Assembly: GCA_037013495.1 (NCBI GenBank)
Contig: CM072811.1
Span: 17,924,659 to 17,988,658 of the forward strand
Length of the DNA: 64,000 nt
Source of the DNA: Hippophae tibetana
Taxonomy: Eukaryota > Streptophyta > Magnoliopsida > Rosales > Elaeagnaceae
Direction of reading: 5' to 3'
Shown here: piece by piece, positions 1 through 12,030 of the stretch
Layout: the number at the start of each line of letters is the position of its first letter
Position numbering within the stretch: the first letter of the stretch is position 1
The notes under the pieces: model-generated
Told to the model about the DNA's origin: nothing
The model's input: the letters and a program-made list of their open reading frames with translations, nothing else
Databases searched by the model: none
Made by a program: the position numbers and the translations under genes

Positions 1-2281
1 TTCGGAGTTTAAATGAATATAATTTATTTGATATTATCAAAGGTGAAGAAAATAGATCATGGAAAATAAAGAAAAAAAATAATTGTATGTCGCGTCATAT
101 GAAGGTTCGAATTGGTCAAAAATCTAGTTAGGATTTGATTATGCCACGACGAAAACATAAGTTTTTCTCACATTCTATCTTATAAATAGGACCCCCTGTA
201 TACTAAGAAAATAAGCTTCAAAGTTGCATTTTCAGAAATTCTCTATCATTTCTAAATATTTTTATATTTTTAGCTTTTAGAATTTATTTAGTTCTTCCCT
301 CAATTTTGAGGAAGAACATGTTTATGTTTTAATAGTTTCTAGTTTTTCATTCAACAAATTCTAGAGTGCAATTACTATCAGAGTTTTTCCAGTCTTAGAA
401 TCAACTCTTCAAAGTTTTGTAAGGATATCGTTAAGTTATTAGTAATATTCCTTTTGCATTCCATATATTTTGTGTTGTTTTTTCTATGTCATTCTTAATT
501 TGTATGTGATCAATTATAACATGTTTGGCTGATAGTAAATATGATATAATAATAATTTTGTTATGCTTGCAAAATATTGAATAAGTAAAACATTTTTTAA
601 AAATAAATTGATTTTATTTTTATTTAAGATTTTATAAAGAATTTTATTTGAAGGAGTACATTACTCTTAATTGAAAAACTTAATATAATAATCAAAATTA
701 AGCTTTAATTACCTAGACTTTATTTGGAGTAATAATCTTTATTTTAGATTTAATTATTTGGATATTTAGAGCGAAGCTCTATTACAAAGATTTCTAACAA
801 AAAATTATTATTTGAAAATGTATTAACAACATATTTTTTTAAATAATTTTAAAACCTAAAAGTTATTTTCAGAAGTTAAATTCTTAATTTTATTTTAGAC
901 ACCTTTAATAAAGTCTAATTAACTTACTCTGTCTAAAGTTGTGATTTGATGATATGTTATTTTATTAGAAATAAAGCTTAAATTTAATACCTAAATTAAT
1001 TAATAAAACTCGTCTAAAGATATAAGGCAATTAATATTAAACAAAAGAATTTTAGCCCCACTTAATAACATTTTCATATCAAAAATAAAAAATTAATAAA
1101 TATCAATTTATATATTTAATAACCAATATAGTATGAGCAAGCATAATTGCTGAATTATTCTATCCATTATTCTCCACTGTTTATGAATATATTAAAATTC
1201 ATGAGTATTTGTTGAATCCATGTTTATCTTTATCTTTATGCATTAGATTAGTTTTTTTTTTTCAAAAACCAAATCATTGTGATAGAATGTTTAGTTTTAA
1301 TTTTGTTTTTAAAATTTGAATAATATTTAAAAACCATACAATATTACTTATTTGAATCGACCTTGATAGTACACTTATTATTTTTATAAATGATTCGTAC
1401 ACTTGCCAGAATTAATAAAATTTAAAATGGATAAGTATTTACAAAATTGGTTTTATCTCCAATTTCGTTAATCAAGAATATTCTATTTGTTTCTTAACTA
1501 AGGTGATAAATTCATGATATCATTTTTTTGGGGGAGAGCATTCTCTCTCCTTTATGACTTGTATATCTAGTTTTTAATCTATTATTGAGGTGATAAAACT
1601 CTCGCAAGTACACAAATCATTTTATAGAAAATGACAAGTATACTTCTAAGATTGATCTAAGGAAGGAATATATGCGGTTTTTAATTTATTATTCAAATTT
1701 TTAAAAACAAAATTAAATCTTAAACATCTTGTCCTGATATTTTGATTTTTGAGTTTTTTAATCTAATAACAAAAAAACATAGTTATGATTTAATAAACAA
1801 TTATATAAATTTTTATCATTTATAGTAGTGGAGTATTTATAGATATAATAAATAAGTTAATTATGTTTGCTTATATTATTTAGGTTATTAAAGATATAAA
1901 TTGATATTTATTAATTCTCTCTTTTTTATACGAATACTATCTTTAGTAGGGTTAGATATTTTTTTTAATTAAACAAATTAATTAACACCAATAGGTGGAG
2001 TCGATAATGAATTTGGTTAATTAAATTAATTCTTTTTTTCTAAGATAGTAAAAATGAACCATTTAAATTTCACTATTGGGGTTAGACATTCTAAACTTTA
2101 TCAAGGTATCCAAATTAAACCTAAGAATTTAATTATCCAAGTATCAACTTTTATGTTTTAAATCCATTGCTCAAAATATATTGTCAATACATTTTCGAAT
2201 AATAGTTCTTATAAAAAACTTTTGAAATAGAGTTTCACTCTAACTACTAGTCGATTGTACCAACAAATGAAAGAGCACTAT
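1..2281 (+). mobile_element. Athila-like Ty3/gypsy LTR, copy 1 (left end outside window)
   Basis: This stretch is a long direct repeat of roughly 14103-16400, about 88-90% identical by eye, for example around 420-600 versus 14520-14700. A TATA-like CTTATAAATAGGACC near 180 has its counterpart at about 14290, which suggests + strand transcription. One unit of the gypsy 113-bp repeat is embedded at about 1500-1570. The copy breaks off at about 2281, and its last stretch (ATAAATCAGATCAGATAATT) reappears at 6334, so a later insertion split it. I infer the 5' LTR of the element whose pol relic lies at 10430-12030. The window edge hides its start, so no target duplication can be checked. Confidence 0.6.
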
Positions 2282-2587
2282 GATGACTTGCATAATTTGA
2301 CATAATTTATCACTTCTAAACTTTAACTTTAGTCTAATTTTATTTATTTATTATTGAATTTAGACTTCATTATTATCATTTAAATTTTATTACAGATTTG
2401 AAGATAATTAAGATCCAAAAATTTTAGAAGCATATATAAGGACTTGCAAATTTAAATGAAGATTTATTTAAATTTAATTTAAATTAAGATGTCTATATAT
2501 ATATATAAGAAACAAAACATGGGTTTGATAGGTGCAAAACTGCAAATGGACAGTATCGTAGTTTTATAATAAAGTGCAAAACTGCAA

Positions 2588-2652
2588 TAGAACCGACGAT
2601 ATCCACGTAGGACGTAGCGTCGGTTGACAACTGGAACCGACGCTACACACGT
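2588..2652. repeat. Imperfect palindrome with GTCGGTT/AACCGAC words
   Basis: GAACCGACGATATCCACGTA is followed by TAGCGTCGGTTGACAACTGG and then AACCGACGCTACACACGTGG. Inverted and direct copies of AACCGAC and CCACGTG-like words lie within 65 bp. Clusters of short GTCGGTT repeats also occur at 28430-28570 and 63865-63895, where they look like CACTA subterminal repeats. Whether this is the same family is inference. Confidence 0.4.
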
Positions 2653-3169
2653 GGATAAATTCTTTTCTTTTCTTTCTTCCCTAGATAGAAACTATTTCAA
2701 GCGCTGCATAACTCTCAAAAACCCAAAACCTCCTCCACTCTTTCTCATTTTCCGACCACCTACGACCATCAATTCTAGCACCAGTTAGTGGGTTTTCTTC
2801 CTCTCTAACTAATCTTTTAGATCCCCTATTTTTTTTTGAGCAAAATACTCAAAATGTTTATACCCATTTCTCACTTATAAAACACAATTTTTCTTCATTT
2901 CATTCATTTGGTCACTTCATTTACTCTTGTAAGTATATCTATTAATTCTACGCACTTATTATTCATATTTTTCTGTTATTATGTGTATAATTTTTTGTAT
3001 TATATATGAAGGTTTATATTATAACATCAGGAGAAGAATATGATGATCTTAAATATTATAGAACAACACCATGGTAATTTTTTTACTATTAATTAATATT
3101 TTATTTTTTAATTATTTGTATTAGCGAGATTTAAAAGAAAATTAACTCGCAAAAAGAATCTACTTTCAC

Positions 3170-3483
3170 GTTTCTGGCTTGATGAGTGATGATGGTTATC
3201 TATGAGGTCTTGCTAAAACTGTCTACCGTTGTCTTTTCTTTTGTTTTCTTTTTGTTGGAGGACAAATAAAGTTTTAAGTTTGAAATTGTTTGATGATTTG
3301 TATAATTTAATATAATTTATCACTTTTTAACGTTAATTTTAATCTAATTTTATTTATTTTTTATTGGATTTAAACTCTATTATTATTATTTAAATTTTAT
3401 TACAGATTTAAAGATAACGAATATACAAATTTTTTAGAAACATATCAAAAGATTTGTAAATTTAATTTAAATTAAGATTTTTC

Positions 3484-3485
<2 letters not shown>
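3170..3485. repeat. Third copy of the 2282-2540 repeat
   Basis: It runs from GCTTGATGAGTGATGATGG through a GTTTGATGATTTGTATAATT stretch to AAATTTAATTTAAATTAAGA. It matches 2282-2480 in direct orientation and 4770-5090 in inverted orientation. Its first 120 bp extend beyond the arm at 2282 and match only the inverted 4985-5090 copy, so the family unit is longer than the outer arms. Confidence 0.55.

Positions 3486-3486
<1 letters not shown>

Positions 3487-3536
<50 letters not shown>
3487..3536. repeat. (AT)n microsatellite
   Basis: About 25 uninterrupted AT dinucleotides. A second tract of similar length lies at 4720-4764, at the equivalent place in the inverted arm, so the microsatellite is probably part of the repeat itself. 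Confidence 0.85.
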
Positions 3537-3540
<4 letters not shown>

Positions 3541-4714
3541 GTTAGACTCTTAGAGAGATATATATGGGTTCTAGTATGAAGTAAAAGGATTTGAGAAACA
3601 TAATAAGAAACAAAACATGCGCAGGAGATACGTGCACAAAAAAGAAGAAGAAGAAACAGAAAGGATATGTATTGGGATATGGCTTTATTAATATATATAT
3701 ATATATATAGATATACCAAAGAAATAAACAGGGAGACGGTAACAGAGTGAAGAAAAAAAATAGAAAAAGAACAGCGGCGAGAGGACAAAAAAATAAAAAA
3801 CGTAGAAACGCAGAAAGAGAGAGGAAGGGGAAAAGAGAACAGCAGAACGGAAAACGGCGCCAAAAGCAGAGAAAAATAGAAGAAAAAACTGGACAAAAAC
3901 GAGAAAGTAGATTCTATTTGCGAGTTAATTTTTTTTTAAATCTTCTCAAAACATATCACCGTGAGTTCGTTTATTTTAAATTTAATTTTTATCATAAAAT
4001 GATTTTTCTACATTTTAGGAAAAAAATGTAATTTAATTTCAAACTATGTTTTAGTTTCTATGTTAATTTGAATTATTTTTCTTTATGTTTATCTGATTTA
4101 TTCTGAGTTTAATACTTCTAATTAACCGGTTATTAATTAGATGATTTTAATCTTGTGATTTACTATCGAAAAAGAGATTTATAGGATAGATCTGAAATAT
4201 TTCGGTATAGGTAAATATAGAGATCGAAAGACTTATATGAAACTGTGTAATTTGAAAAATCATTGGTTTTAATGTTTTAGTACTTTATTAAATTGCATAC
4301 TCTTATGTAAATTAATAAATAATAATATTTTCAATTGACTATCGAAAGAGACTTTTGGATATTTTTAGAGATTGTTAACAAACAAAGAAAATTAAATTCA
4401 ATTAGCTAGATGAGTAAAACATAGTGAGAGATTAGGTGAAATCGATTTCCTAAAAGTTTTCTTTCCATTAATTTGATTTTTGAACAATATCTTTAATTTC
4501 TTTTGCGCATTTTTTTTAATTTAATTTTATTATAAATTTCAAATACCACAACTTTATTGACTTCTCAAGACAAAATTGAGATTATCATAATTTTGGTATT
4601 TGTCAAAAATAAGTTACCAATCCCTGAGGACAATACTTTTCTTATCGTTTTATTATAAAATTACGATACTGTACATTTACAGTTTTGCACCGATCAAGCG
4701 CATGTTTTGTTTCT

Positions 4715-4766
<52 letters not shown>

Positions 4767-4985
4767 GAGACATCTTAATTTAAATTAAATTTAAATAAAT
4801 CTTCATTTAAATTTGCATGTCCTTAGATATGCTTCTAAAAATTTTGGATTTTAATTATCTTCAAATTTGTAATAAAATTTAAATAATAATAATGAAGTCT
4901 AAATTCCATAAAAAAAAATTAGATTAAAGTTAAAGTTGAGAAGTGATAAATTATGTCAAATTATACAAGTCATCAAACACCCCAA

Positions 4986-6333
4986 ACTTAAAACTTTGTT
5001 TGTCCTCAAACAAAAAGAAAAGACAATGATAGACAGTATCAACAAGAACCCATAGATAACTACCATAACTTATCAAGCCATGATCTAAATTTATATTTCA
5101 TCACTAATAACTTACTCTTTTTACATCAAAGATAGCAAGAAAATCAATCAAAATTCGGCAATTTGTCAAATAAGAGTTAAACATTTACTTCAACCTAAAG
5201 CTAAGTCCTTGAGTGTGTGTGTGAAATAGTCAATTTAACTCCAAACTACCAGCAAATTCAGATAAAAGTAGAACAATTGAAATCAGAAGAATTCTTTCAA
5301 AACTTAACTCCATAGAGTCCAATTTTCAAAAATCCTCTTCACTAATGTAATCAAATACCAAAATCAGAGATCAAAAGGTCTTTAATTAAGGTTGTAATGA
5401 TAGGCCATAGCGTGACGGCTAAGAAAGAAATGGATATGGAAAATCAAAACAAATTGGGAAAATACTTGGTAGAAAGAAACAATAAAAAGAATATCCACAG
5501 GATTCATACCATAACTCTCTCTTTACGATATGCTCATACTGATGACAATATTTTTTCTATACTCAATAAGTAAAGTGTTTTTTCTTTGTTTTTTTTAAGA
5601 TGCGGTTGTCGTGATACTCATAGTCTTTACTAATTTGAAGCACTTTAACCTTTTTTTTATTCTTACCTTTCACTTTCTTTCTTTCTTTCTTTTTATCTCT
5701 TTTTTTTTTATCAAATAGAGCAAACATAATGTCAATTATTTAATTTGGACTAAATTTCTCTTTAAATGCATATTTTCACCAAAGTATTTTCTCATAATTA
5801 AAGGTAAGTTCATGGTTTTTTAGGCTTAGGGTGGGAATGGTTTATGTAGTTAAAAGAGAAAATAAGGGGTTATGTAAAATAAGGCTCAAAGAGGTTGACT
5901 ATGAGAATACACTATGCAATAATGGTGTGATAATTAGGACGGATGGGAAAACTTTTTGGTTGTGAAAAAAAAAATTGCCTTGATCATTTCTCTAATATTT
6001 GGTATTAATTAGAATTTCGCCTCAAGGATCCATCAATGGATTCTAGAGCAAAGCAAGATTGAACTTTCCTAACCCAGTTAATTAAACTCCGTCTATTCAT
6101 AGACAAAATGGAGTAGAGAAAAATTTACTATATGCTCAATTATTTTCAAAGAGAAAAATTTAAATCAAAGTACCCACAAAATTTTGACTAATAAAATAGC
6201 ATATTTTGAAAAAAAATTCTCAAAACCATCCTCAATCATAAAATTTAGAGTTATAGTGAATTCAATCATACTCAAATACATGCTTGATAAGAGAATTCAA
6301 CAACTCAAGACTATAGGAGTTGACACACTATTA
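4986..6333. other. Decayed repeat sequence, no gene seen
   Basis: There is no open frame of note. The start (CCCCAAACTTAAAACTTTGT, GTCCTCAAAC) reads on - like the GAGGAC...AAGTTTGGGG stretch often seen in the untranslated 3' part of Athila-like elements. It may be a fragment of such an element in - orientation. This is inference from word similarity only. Confidence 0.3.
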
Positions 6334-7010
6334 TAAATCAGATCAGATAATTAAACTATAAAATCTAATTTTCAAATGACGTGGTGCATGGTTGGAACGT
6401 GAGTCACGGAAAGGAATGATGTGGCACACCAGTTGAATGTGGGAAGAAATGGCATGGCGTCTGCGTGGTTTGCCCAGTTAACTCCTCTTCTTGCGTGGTA
6501 GGTCACGTTGCATCTCCTTATTGGCCCTGTGTTAAAAAATTAAATTAAAATCTTGAAAAATTGCAAAAATTATATTTTCACCCCTTTTCATTTAAAAGTT
6601 TATATTTTAATATTTTTGGCCCCAAAAATATTATTTATTGAATAAAACAATTAATTGTCAAGTAAAAAAGTGCACTAATTACTCTATGTACTTTCATAGA
6701 GTCATTACTCCATTGTTTATGAATATATTAAATTGCATGAGTATTTGTTGAATATATGTCTATCTTTATCTTTATGTATTATATTAGTTTTTTTTCAAAA
6801 ACCAAATGATTGTAATAAAATGTTTAAGTTTAATTTTGTTTTTGAAATTGAATAATATTTAAAAACCACACAATATTACTTCCTTGAATCAACCTTATGA
6901 GTATACATATAATTTCTATAAATGATTTGTACACTTGCGAGAATTAATAAAATTTAAAATGGATAAGTATTTACGAAATCGGTATTATCCCCGATTTCGT
7001 TCATCAAGAG
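6334..7010. mobile_element. Displaced fragments of the Athila-like LTR
   Basis: 6334-6376 continues copy 1 after the nested insertion and matches 16370-16415. 6707-7010 is a third copy of the segment at 1185-1500 and 15280-15560 (TTTATGAATATATTAAA through GGATAAGTATTTACGAAAT). Between them, 6377-6540 is a less AT-rich stretch with several ACGTGG/GCGTGG words and no frame. Confidence 0.5.
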
Positions 7011-7014
7011 CGTT

Positions 7015-7465
7015 TTACCTCATTTCTAACTGAGGTGATCAACTTACGACATGAATTTTTTGTAGGAGAGCATTCTATCTGGTCTATAATCAAGGTGATT
7101 AAGTCTCACTTTTGTGTCAAAGCGTTCTACCTGGTTCATAATCAAGGTTATCAACTCATGTCATGAATTGTTTAGGGGATAGTGTTATACCTGGTTTATG
7201 ACCAAGGTGATTAACTTTCCCTTAGGTGTTAAAGCGTTCTACCTGGTTTCTAACTAAGGTAATCAACTAGTGACATGAATATTTTTGGAGGAGTGCATTC
7301 AACCTGGTCTAAGATCAAGGTGATCAACTCTTACTTCGGTGTCAGAGTGATCTACTTGGTTCCTAACAAAGGTGATCAACTCGTGACATGAATTGTTTTT
7401 AGGGTAGAGCGTTCTACCTAGTCTATGCTCAAGGTGATCAACCCTCACTTCAGTGTCACTTCTTG
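7015..7465 (-). repeat. 113-bp tandem repeat array, about 4 copies
   Basis: CATGAATT recurs at 7050, 7162, 7274 and 7387, a 112-113 bp period. Each unit is itself two related halves of about 56 bp, each carrying TTCTACCTGGT...CAAGGTGATCAACT. The array lies directly downstream (on -) of a Tat-type integrase relic, the same arrangement as at 17521-18115. Because 113 is not a multiple of 3, the short frames crossing it are not conserved protein repeats. Confidence 0.85.
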
Positions 7466-9090
7466 AAAGACAATACTTCATAAATACAGAGATGGTACCT
7501 AAAAATAGTAAATGGTATATTAGAAGTGCTATTTTTTAAGTGTCCAACACTCCAACTTATACCATTCATAGCTTTTTCAATGTTTTTCAATAAGTAGGCC
7601 TCCCTGCTATCCTTCCGAATATCTAATAGAGGCCTTCCCAATTAGCACCCTACTTTCTAGCCATCCATTCCTTCTTCTTAGGGAAAACCCTTTTAAGGCC
7701 TATAAGATTTAGTTCAATTGTACTACCTTTATGTTTTGTTCCTCTATTAGGGTTGATCTCGTAGTAGGTATTATAATCTCAATTGGGATCACAGCCTTCG
7801 TCCCATATACCAATGAGAAAGGTGTCTCGTTAGTACTTCCTTTAGGGCTTGTTCTCACAATCTATAATGCCTCAGGAAGCTCCTCAACCCATCTTCCTTT
7901 TTCACCCTTCAACCTTTATTTTAGTAGGTTGATTATTAACTTATTAGAAGACCCTGACTGGCCATTGGCTGGGATAATATGGCATTGAGTGATACATCTT
8001 GATGTTGTATTTTATGGTGAAGTCCTTGATGTTACTACCCATAAATTGTCTCCCATTATCGATGATGAGTTCCTTGGGTAGGCAAAAGCGAAAAATTATA
8101 AAGTTTCAAATAAATCAAATCACTTCCTCCTCCTATATTCTTCCCAAAGGTTCTACATCAATCCATTTAGAAAAGTAATCGGTGGCTACGAACAAAAATA
8201 TTTTTAGCCTCATAGCTTGGGTTAGAGGTCCTACAATATCGAGTCCCTATTTAAAGAAAAACTAGGGGCTAACTATCCCCATCATGATGGATGGAGGCGT
8301 GGATGATAATGAGGCAAACCTTTGATACTTATCACACTCTTCTGAGTACTTTGTGAAATATGCTAGCATTGTGGGAAAATAGTACCCCTACCTCATAATC
8401 TGTTGGGATAATCTCATTCCACTTGAATGAGAACTGGACTCTTCTTTATGGGCTTCAAACATTACTCTATCATATCTTTCCCAGGATATGCACAAAAGCC
8501 TAAGTCCGAGTGAGTTCCTTTTTGTATAACTTTTTGCCCTCCATCAGCTATTGTAATGTCTTGGCCTTGATTTCCTTTGCGAGTTTGAGATCTTGGTATA
8601 GGTCGCCTTACTTTAGAAAGTCAAAGATCGATGTGAACCATTGTTTGGTAGGGTCTTCTACATTCACGACTACTTTCTCGATTTTCTCCAAATTTTCTTC
8701 TACTAGGATCGTTACTAACACTACTCGAGTGCAATTGTCTTTTTCCTATGGAGAATAGTGTAGCCAAAGAGTTAGTGTAACCATAGTCATTCTTGGTTAT
8801 TTGATTAATATCGAAGTTAGAAAATTTTGAGCACTAATTTTTTAACTTATCCAAATATTTCTTCATCTTGCTATCCACAGCCTTGAGTGTCCCCAAATAC
8901 TGGTTGACTACGAGTCGCGCTTTGAGTTTCTTTACCATCATGGCCCCGAATATAGTCGTCTCATACTTTGCAACATTATTAGTTACCTGTAAATCCAACC
9001 TGACGCATACTCGAAACAATTGTCAACATGATTAACTATGACCACCTTTAGTCCAACACCATTGAGGTTGTGTGTACCGTCAATGAATAC
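7466..9090 (-). pseudogene. Tat-lineage Ty3/gypsy pol fragment (RNase H and integrase)
   Basis: On the minus strand, 9060-8830 encodes a plant-type RNase H relic. TNNVAKYE...VVNQYLGTLKAVD corresponds to the family's TNNQAEYEAL...VVNQ..G.YEA. Then 8400-8280 gives the integrase zinc-finger region (CDKYQRFA), followed by a broken integrase core down to about 7700. Stops and frameshifts interrupt every domain, and RT, protease and gag are absent, so this is a truncated copy. The same order of domains and very similar text occur at 18180-19740, so the two are copies of one family. The function is dead; it is recognisable only as retrotransposon debris. Confidence 0.75.
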
Positions 9091-10429
9091 TTGTCAATAA
9101 TTTCATTAAAAAATCATAAACAAAAGATATTAGTTTTAAATTCAAATTTAATTTTTTTTTTAAATTAAAGTATAATTTTTTTGAATAAATATTTGTGATT
9201 TATGGTTCATAAAATAATAATAATAAATCTTAAATTGAAATTAATTAAATTTCATTATTAAACTTCAAAAAAATGAATAAACAGTAAAATAGAAAACAAA
9301 TTGAAAAAGAAGTTCAAAGACTGTTTAGGGAAATTTAAACAATAAAATCTAAAAAAATTAATTTTTAATTTTAAAAAATAAAAATAAAAAGCTACTATTC
9401 CATGAACAAAAAATCCAGGAATAATGATTTGCTTAAAATATCATAAAAAAAATATTAGTTTTAAATTCAAATTTAAATCTTTAAAACAAATCAATTTTTT
9501 TTTGAATAAATCTTTGTAGTTTACCATTCACAAAAAAAAATCTTAAATTTAAATTAATTAATTATTAAAATTTAAAAAAAATAAAAAAATAGTAAAATCG
9601 AAAAAATAAAAACAATTTGAAAAATATTCGGAGATAAGAAATTTTGAATAGTAAATTTTTTAATTTTTAATTTTTTTTTAAAAAGCTATTGGATATTGTT
9701 CTATGAATAGTAAATTTGGTAACATTAATTTCATTAAAATAAATCAAAAATCAAAAATACATCTTAAATTTGAATTTAAAATAAATAAAATATTAATAAT
9801 TAATTAAATAAAAATTTGATATAAATTTTAATTTAATTATTAAATTTCAATAAATAATATTTATTTAATTAATTAATTAAATTAAAAAAATTGGAGTTCA
9901 TACCTATCCCTTTTTGTTGTGGTGTAGAAAAATAGTTTTCCAAGGAGCCGTTAAAGAAAAATAAAAATTATATAATAATATAAAATATAAAAAAAACTAA
10001 TTGTGTAATAGCATAAAAAGTAAATATCTAAGGAAGTTCTGACTAAGAGACTAGTTTTTAAAAACATTTATACCACTAATTTTTCTTGAAAATGTTGTTT
10101 TGTTTAGGAAGATAGTTTTTAATAAAGCTTTGCCTTACCATTCTTTGTTTGAAATATTCTTGGTTAATACTGATTATGTTATTTAACTTAGAGATTAATT
10201 TAACTTGTTTGTTTAGTAATTTTTTACTAAATATTACGTATATTTTCTATAAATATTTGTATAGTTATTTTATTATTATTTTTCCTTTTAATTTACAAGT
10301 GTTTTTAATTTATGTTTTCAATAGTCTATGCATGGTAGGAGATCCTTATCAAACCCTCTTACAACTTATATATATAATATTCACAAATTTAAACAACTAT
10401 CCACAAGGTTAGATTATAACCATTAGCCT
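9091..10429. other. AT-rich spacer, no gene seen
   Basis: The sequence is dominated by A/T runs, with a partly repeated word set (AAATCATAAACAAAAGATATTAGTTTTAAATTCAAATTT near 9110 and again near 9440). This points to a local duplication of about 330 bp. No credible coding sequence or RNA gene was seen. Confidence 0.5.
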
Positions 10430-12030
10430 ATTTTTGAGCAAAACACTCAATGATGTCCAAATTAATTATTTTTGAGTAATTTTTGCATTATAATCACGCT
10501 GCAAAGCCAAGATTAATCATGTGGGTCTTACTCTTATAGGAATTTGACTTAGAAATCAAAGATAAGAAGGGTAGTGAAAACTTAGTAACTAACCATTTAT
10601 CTAGGTTAATTTTTTACTTCAATTCTCTTGAAGGTGATAGTAAAGAAGATATAACTGAAACCTTTCCTCATGAACGGTTATTTTTAGTAGGTCTAAAGCC
10701 TTGGTATGAAGATATCTTTAACTATTTGGCCACTGGTGTTTTGAGACCCGACATTTCTTCTTAGGAAAAGGAAAGGTTTATAACTTCCTGTAGGAAATAC
10801 TTTTGGGATGACCCTTATTTATTCAAAATTGGTCAAGATTAAGTCGTTCAGAGGTGTGTACTTAAAGAAGAACATAAGAGAATTTTGACAATTTTGTCCT
10901 GAACTTCATTGCAGATGCCATTTTAGTGGTAAGAAAACTTCCCTAAAGGTATGAGAGTCTAGAATCTATTGGCCAACACTTTTCAAATATGCTATTATGT
11001 TTTGTAAATAATGTGATCGATGTAAAAAAACAGGCAACATAAGGCAAAAGAGCTTAAATGCATTTGATATCTAATTTAGTTGTTGAACTCTTTGATATAT
11101 ATGGGATTGACTTTATGGGTCATTTCCCCCATCTAATGGTTTTGAATATATCTTGGTTGCTATAGATTATGTATCCAAGTGGGTAGAAATTATACCCCCT
11201 AAAACCAATGATGCAAATGTTATTGGGAAATTCATTAAGGATTCGATATTATTCGAGGCACCTAAAGCAATAATAAGTTATGGAGGTAGCCATTTTTGCA
11301 ATAGACTCTTTGATAGAGTAGTGAAGAAGTACAATGGTTCACATAGAGTGAAAACTCTTTATCATCCTTAAACTTCTGATCAAGTGGAAGTAAGTAATAG
11401 GCAAATCAAGGGAATTTTGGAATGCAACATGCGTCCTTTAAGAAAGCATTGGGCAATCAAGTTGAATGATGCCTTATAGGCATACCATACAACTTACAAA
11501 AAATCCATTTGGATGAGCTCTTATCGGTTAATCTTTGGGAAATCATGCCACCTTCCCATTGAACTTGAACAGAAGGCTTACTGGGCAATTAAAGAGCTAA
11601 ACATAGATTTAGATAAAGTAGGAAAAAAATGGTTTCTCTATCTTAATGAGTTGGAATAGATTAGGGACGAGGCCTATGAAAATGAAAAATTATACAAAAA
11701 GCGTATTAAACACTATCATGACAAAAGTCTAGTTCCTAAGTCTTTTCTGCCTGGAATGAAAGTTCTTTTATTTAACTCTCATTTTATATTGTTTCTAGAA
11801 TAATTGAGATCAAGATGGGATGGACCTTACACAATTGTACAAGTTTTTTTTGACATAGAGCAGTAGAGTTATTGAATCCAAAGACAAATGACTTTCAAAG
11901 TCAATGAGCACCATGTAAAGCCTTATTTAGAAGGAGAATACAACATGGTTGACGTTGATTCCATATTGATAAATTGATCCTCAGTACTATGAAGATGCAT
12001 CTTTTTGAGACGTTAAACCAAGCGGTGGAT
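10430..12030 (+). pseudogene. Athila-like Ty3/gypsy pol relic (RNase H end, integrase)
   Basis: On +, 10540-10610 reads FDLEIKDKKGSENLVTNHLSRL, close to the C-terminal RNase H signature of plant gypsy elements (KDKKGSEN.VADHLSRL). The integrase core follows at 11150-11400 with VAIDYVSKWVEIIPPKTND and ISYGGSHFCNRLFD, where the family has ISDGGTHFCN; the catalytic D is changed here. Further on are HLPIELEQKAYWAIKELN (11550-11610) and the tail NDVKPSGG-like GACGTTAAACCAAGCGGTGG (12010-12030). The HLPVELEH.AYWAIK signature is typical of the Athila lineage. Many stops and an internal deletion in RNase H (10450-10520) make it non-functional. The flanking LTR-like copies at 1-2281 and 13902-16415 fit this orientation. 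Confidence 0.75.

Larger units (their letters stand above)
2282..4985. mobile_element. Nested insertion bounded by ~300-bp inverted repeats
   Basis: The arms 2282-2575 and about 4650-4985 are inverted copies of each other. They share the GATGACTTG(C/T)ATAATTTGACATAATTTATCAC start, the tract before (AT)n, and the inner GCAAAACTGCAAATGGACAG-like stretch. A third copy, in direct orientation, lies inside at 3170-3485. The interior has no long credible reading frame; the A+G-rich frames near 3483-4031 are low complexity. Near 4610 the sequence resembles the end of a gypsy leader (CCAATCCCTGAGGACAATAC). It could be a Mutator-like element with long TIRs or two decayed gypsy fragments lying head to head. 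The superfamily is not settled. Confidence 0.45.

Noticed and set aside
3483-3896. 137-codon minus frame of F/S/L and repeated I-Y
   Set aside because: It is a by-product of A+G-rich sequence and the (AT)n tract; there is no domain, and composition is low complexity.
7299-7641. Minus frames reading ...VDHLGHRLGRTL... through the tandem array
   Set aside because: The 113-bp period is not a multiple of 3, so the frame shifts with each unit; repeat noise, not a repeat protein.
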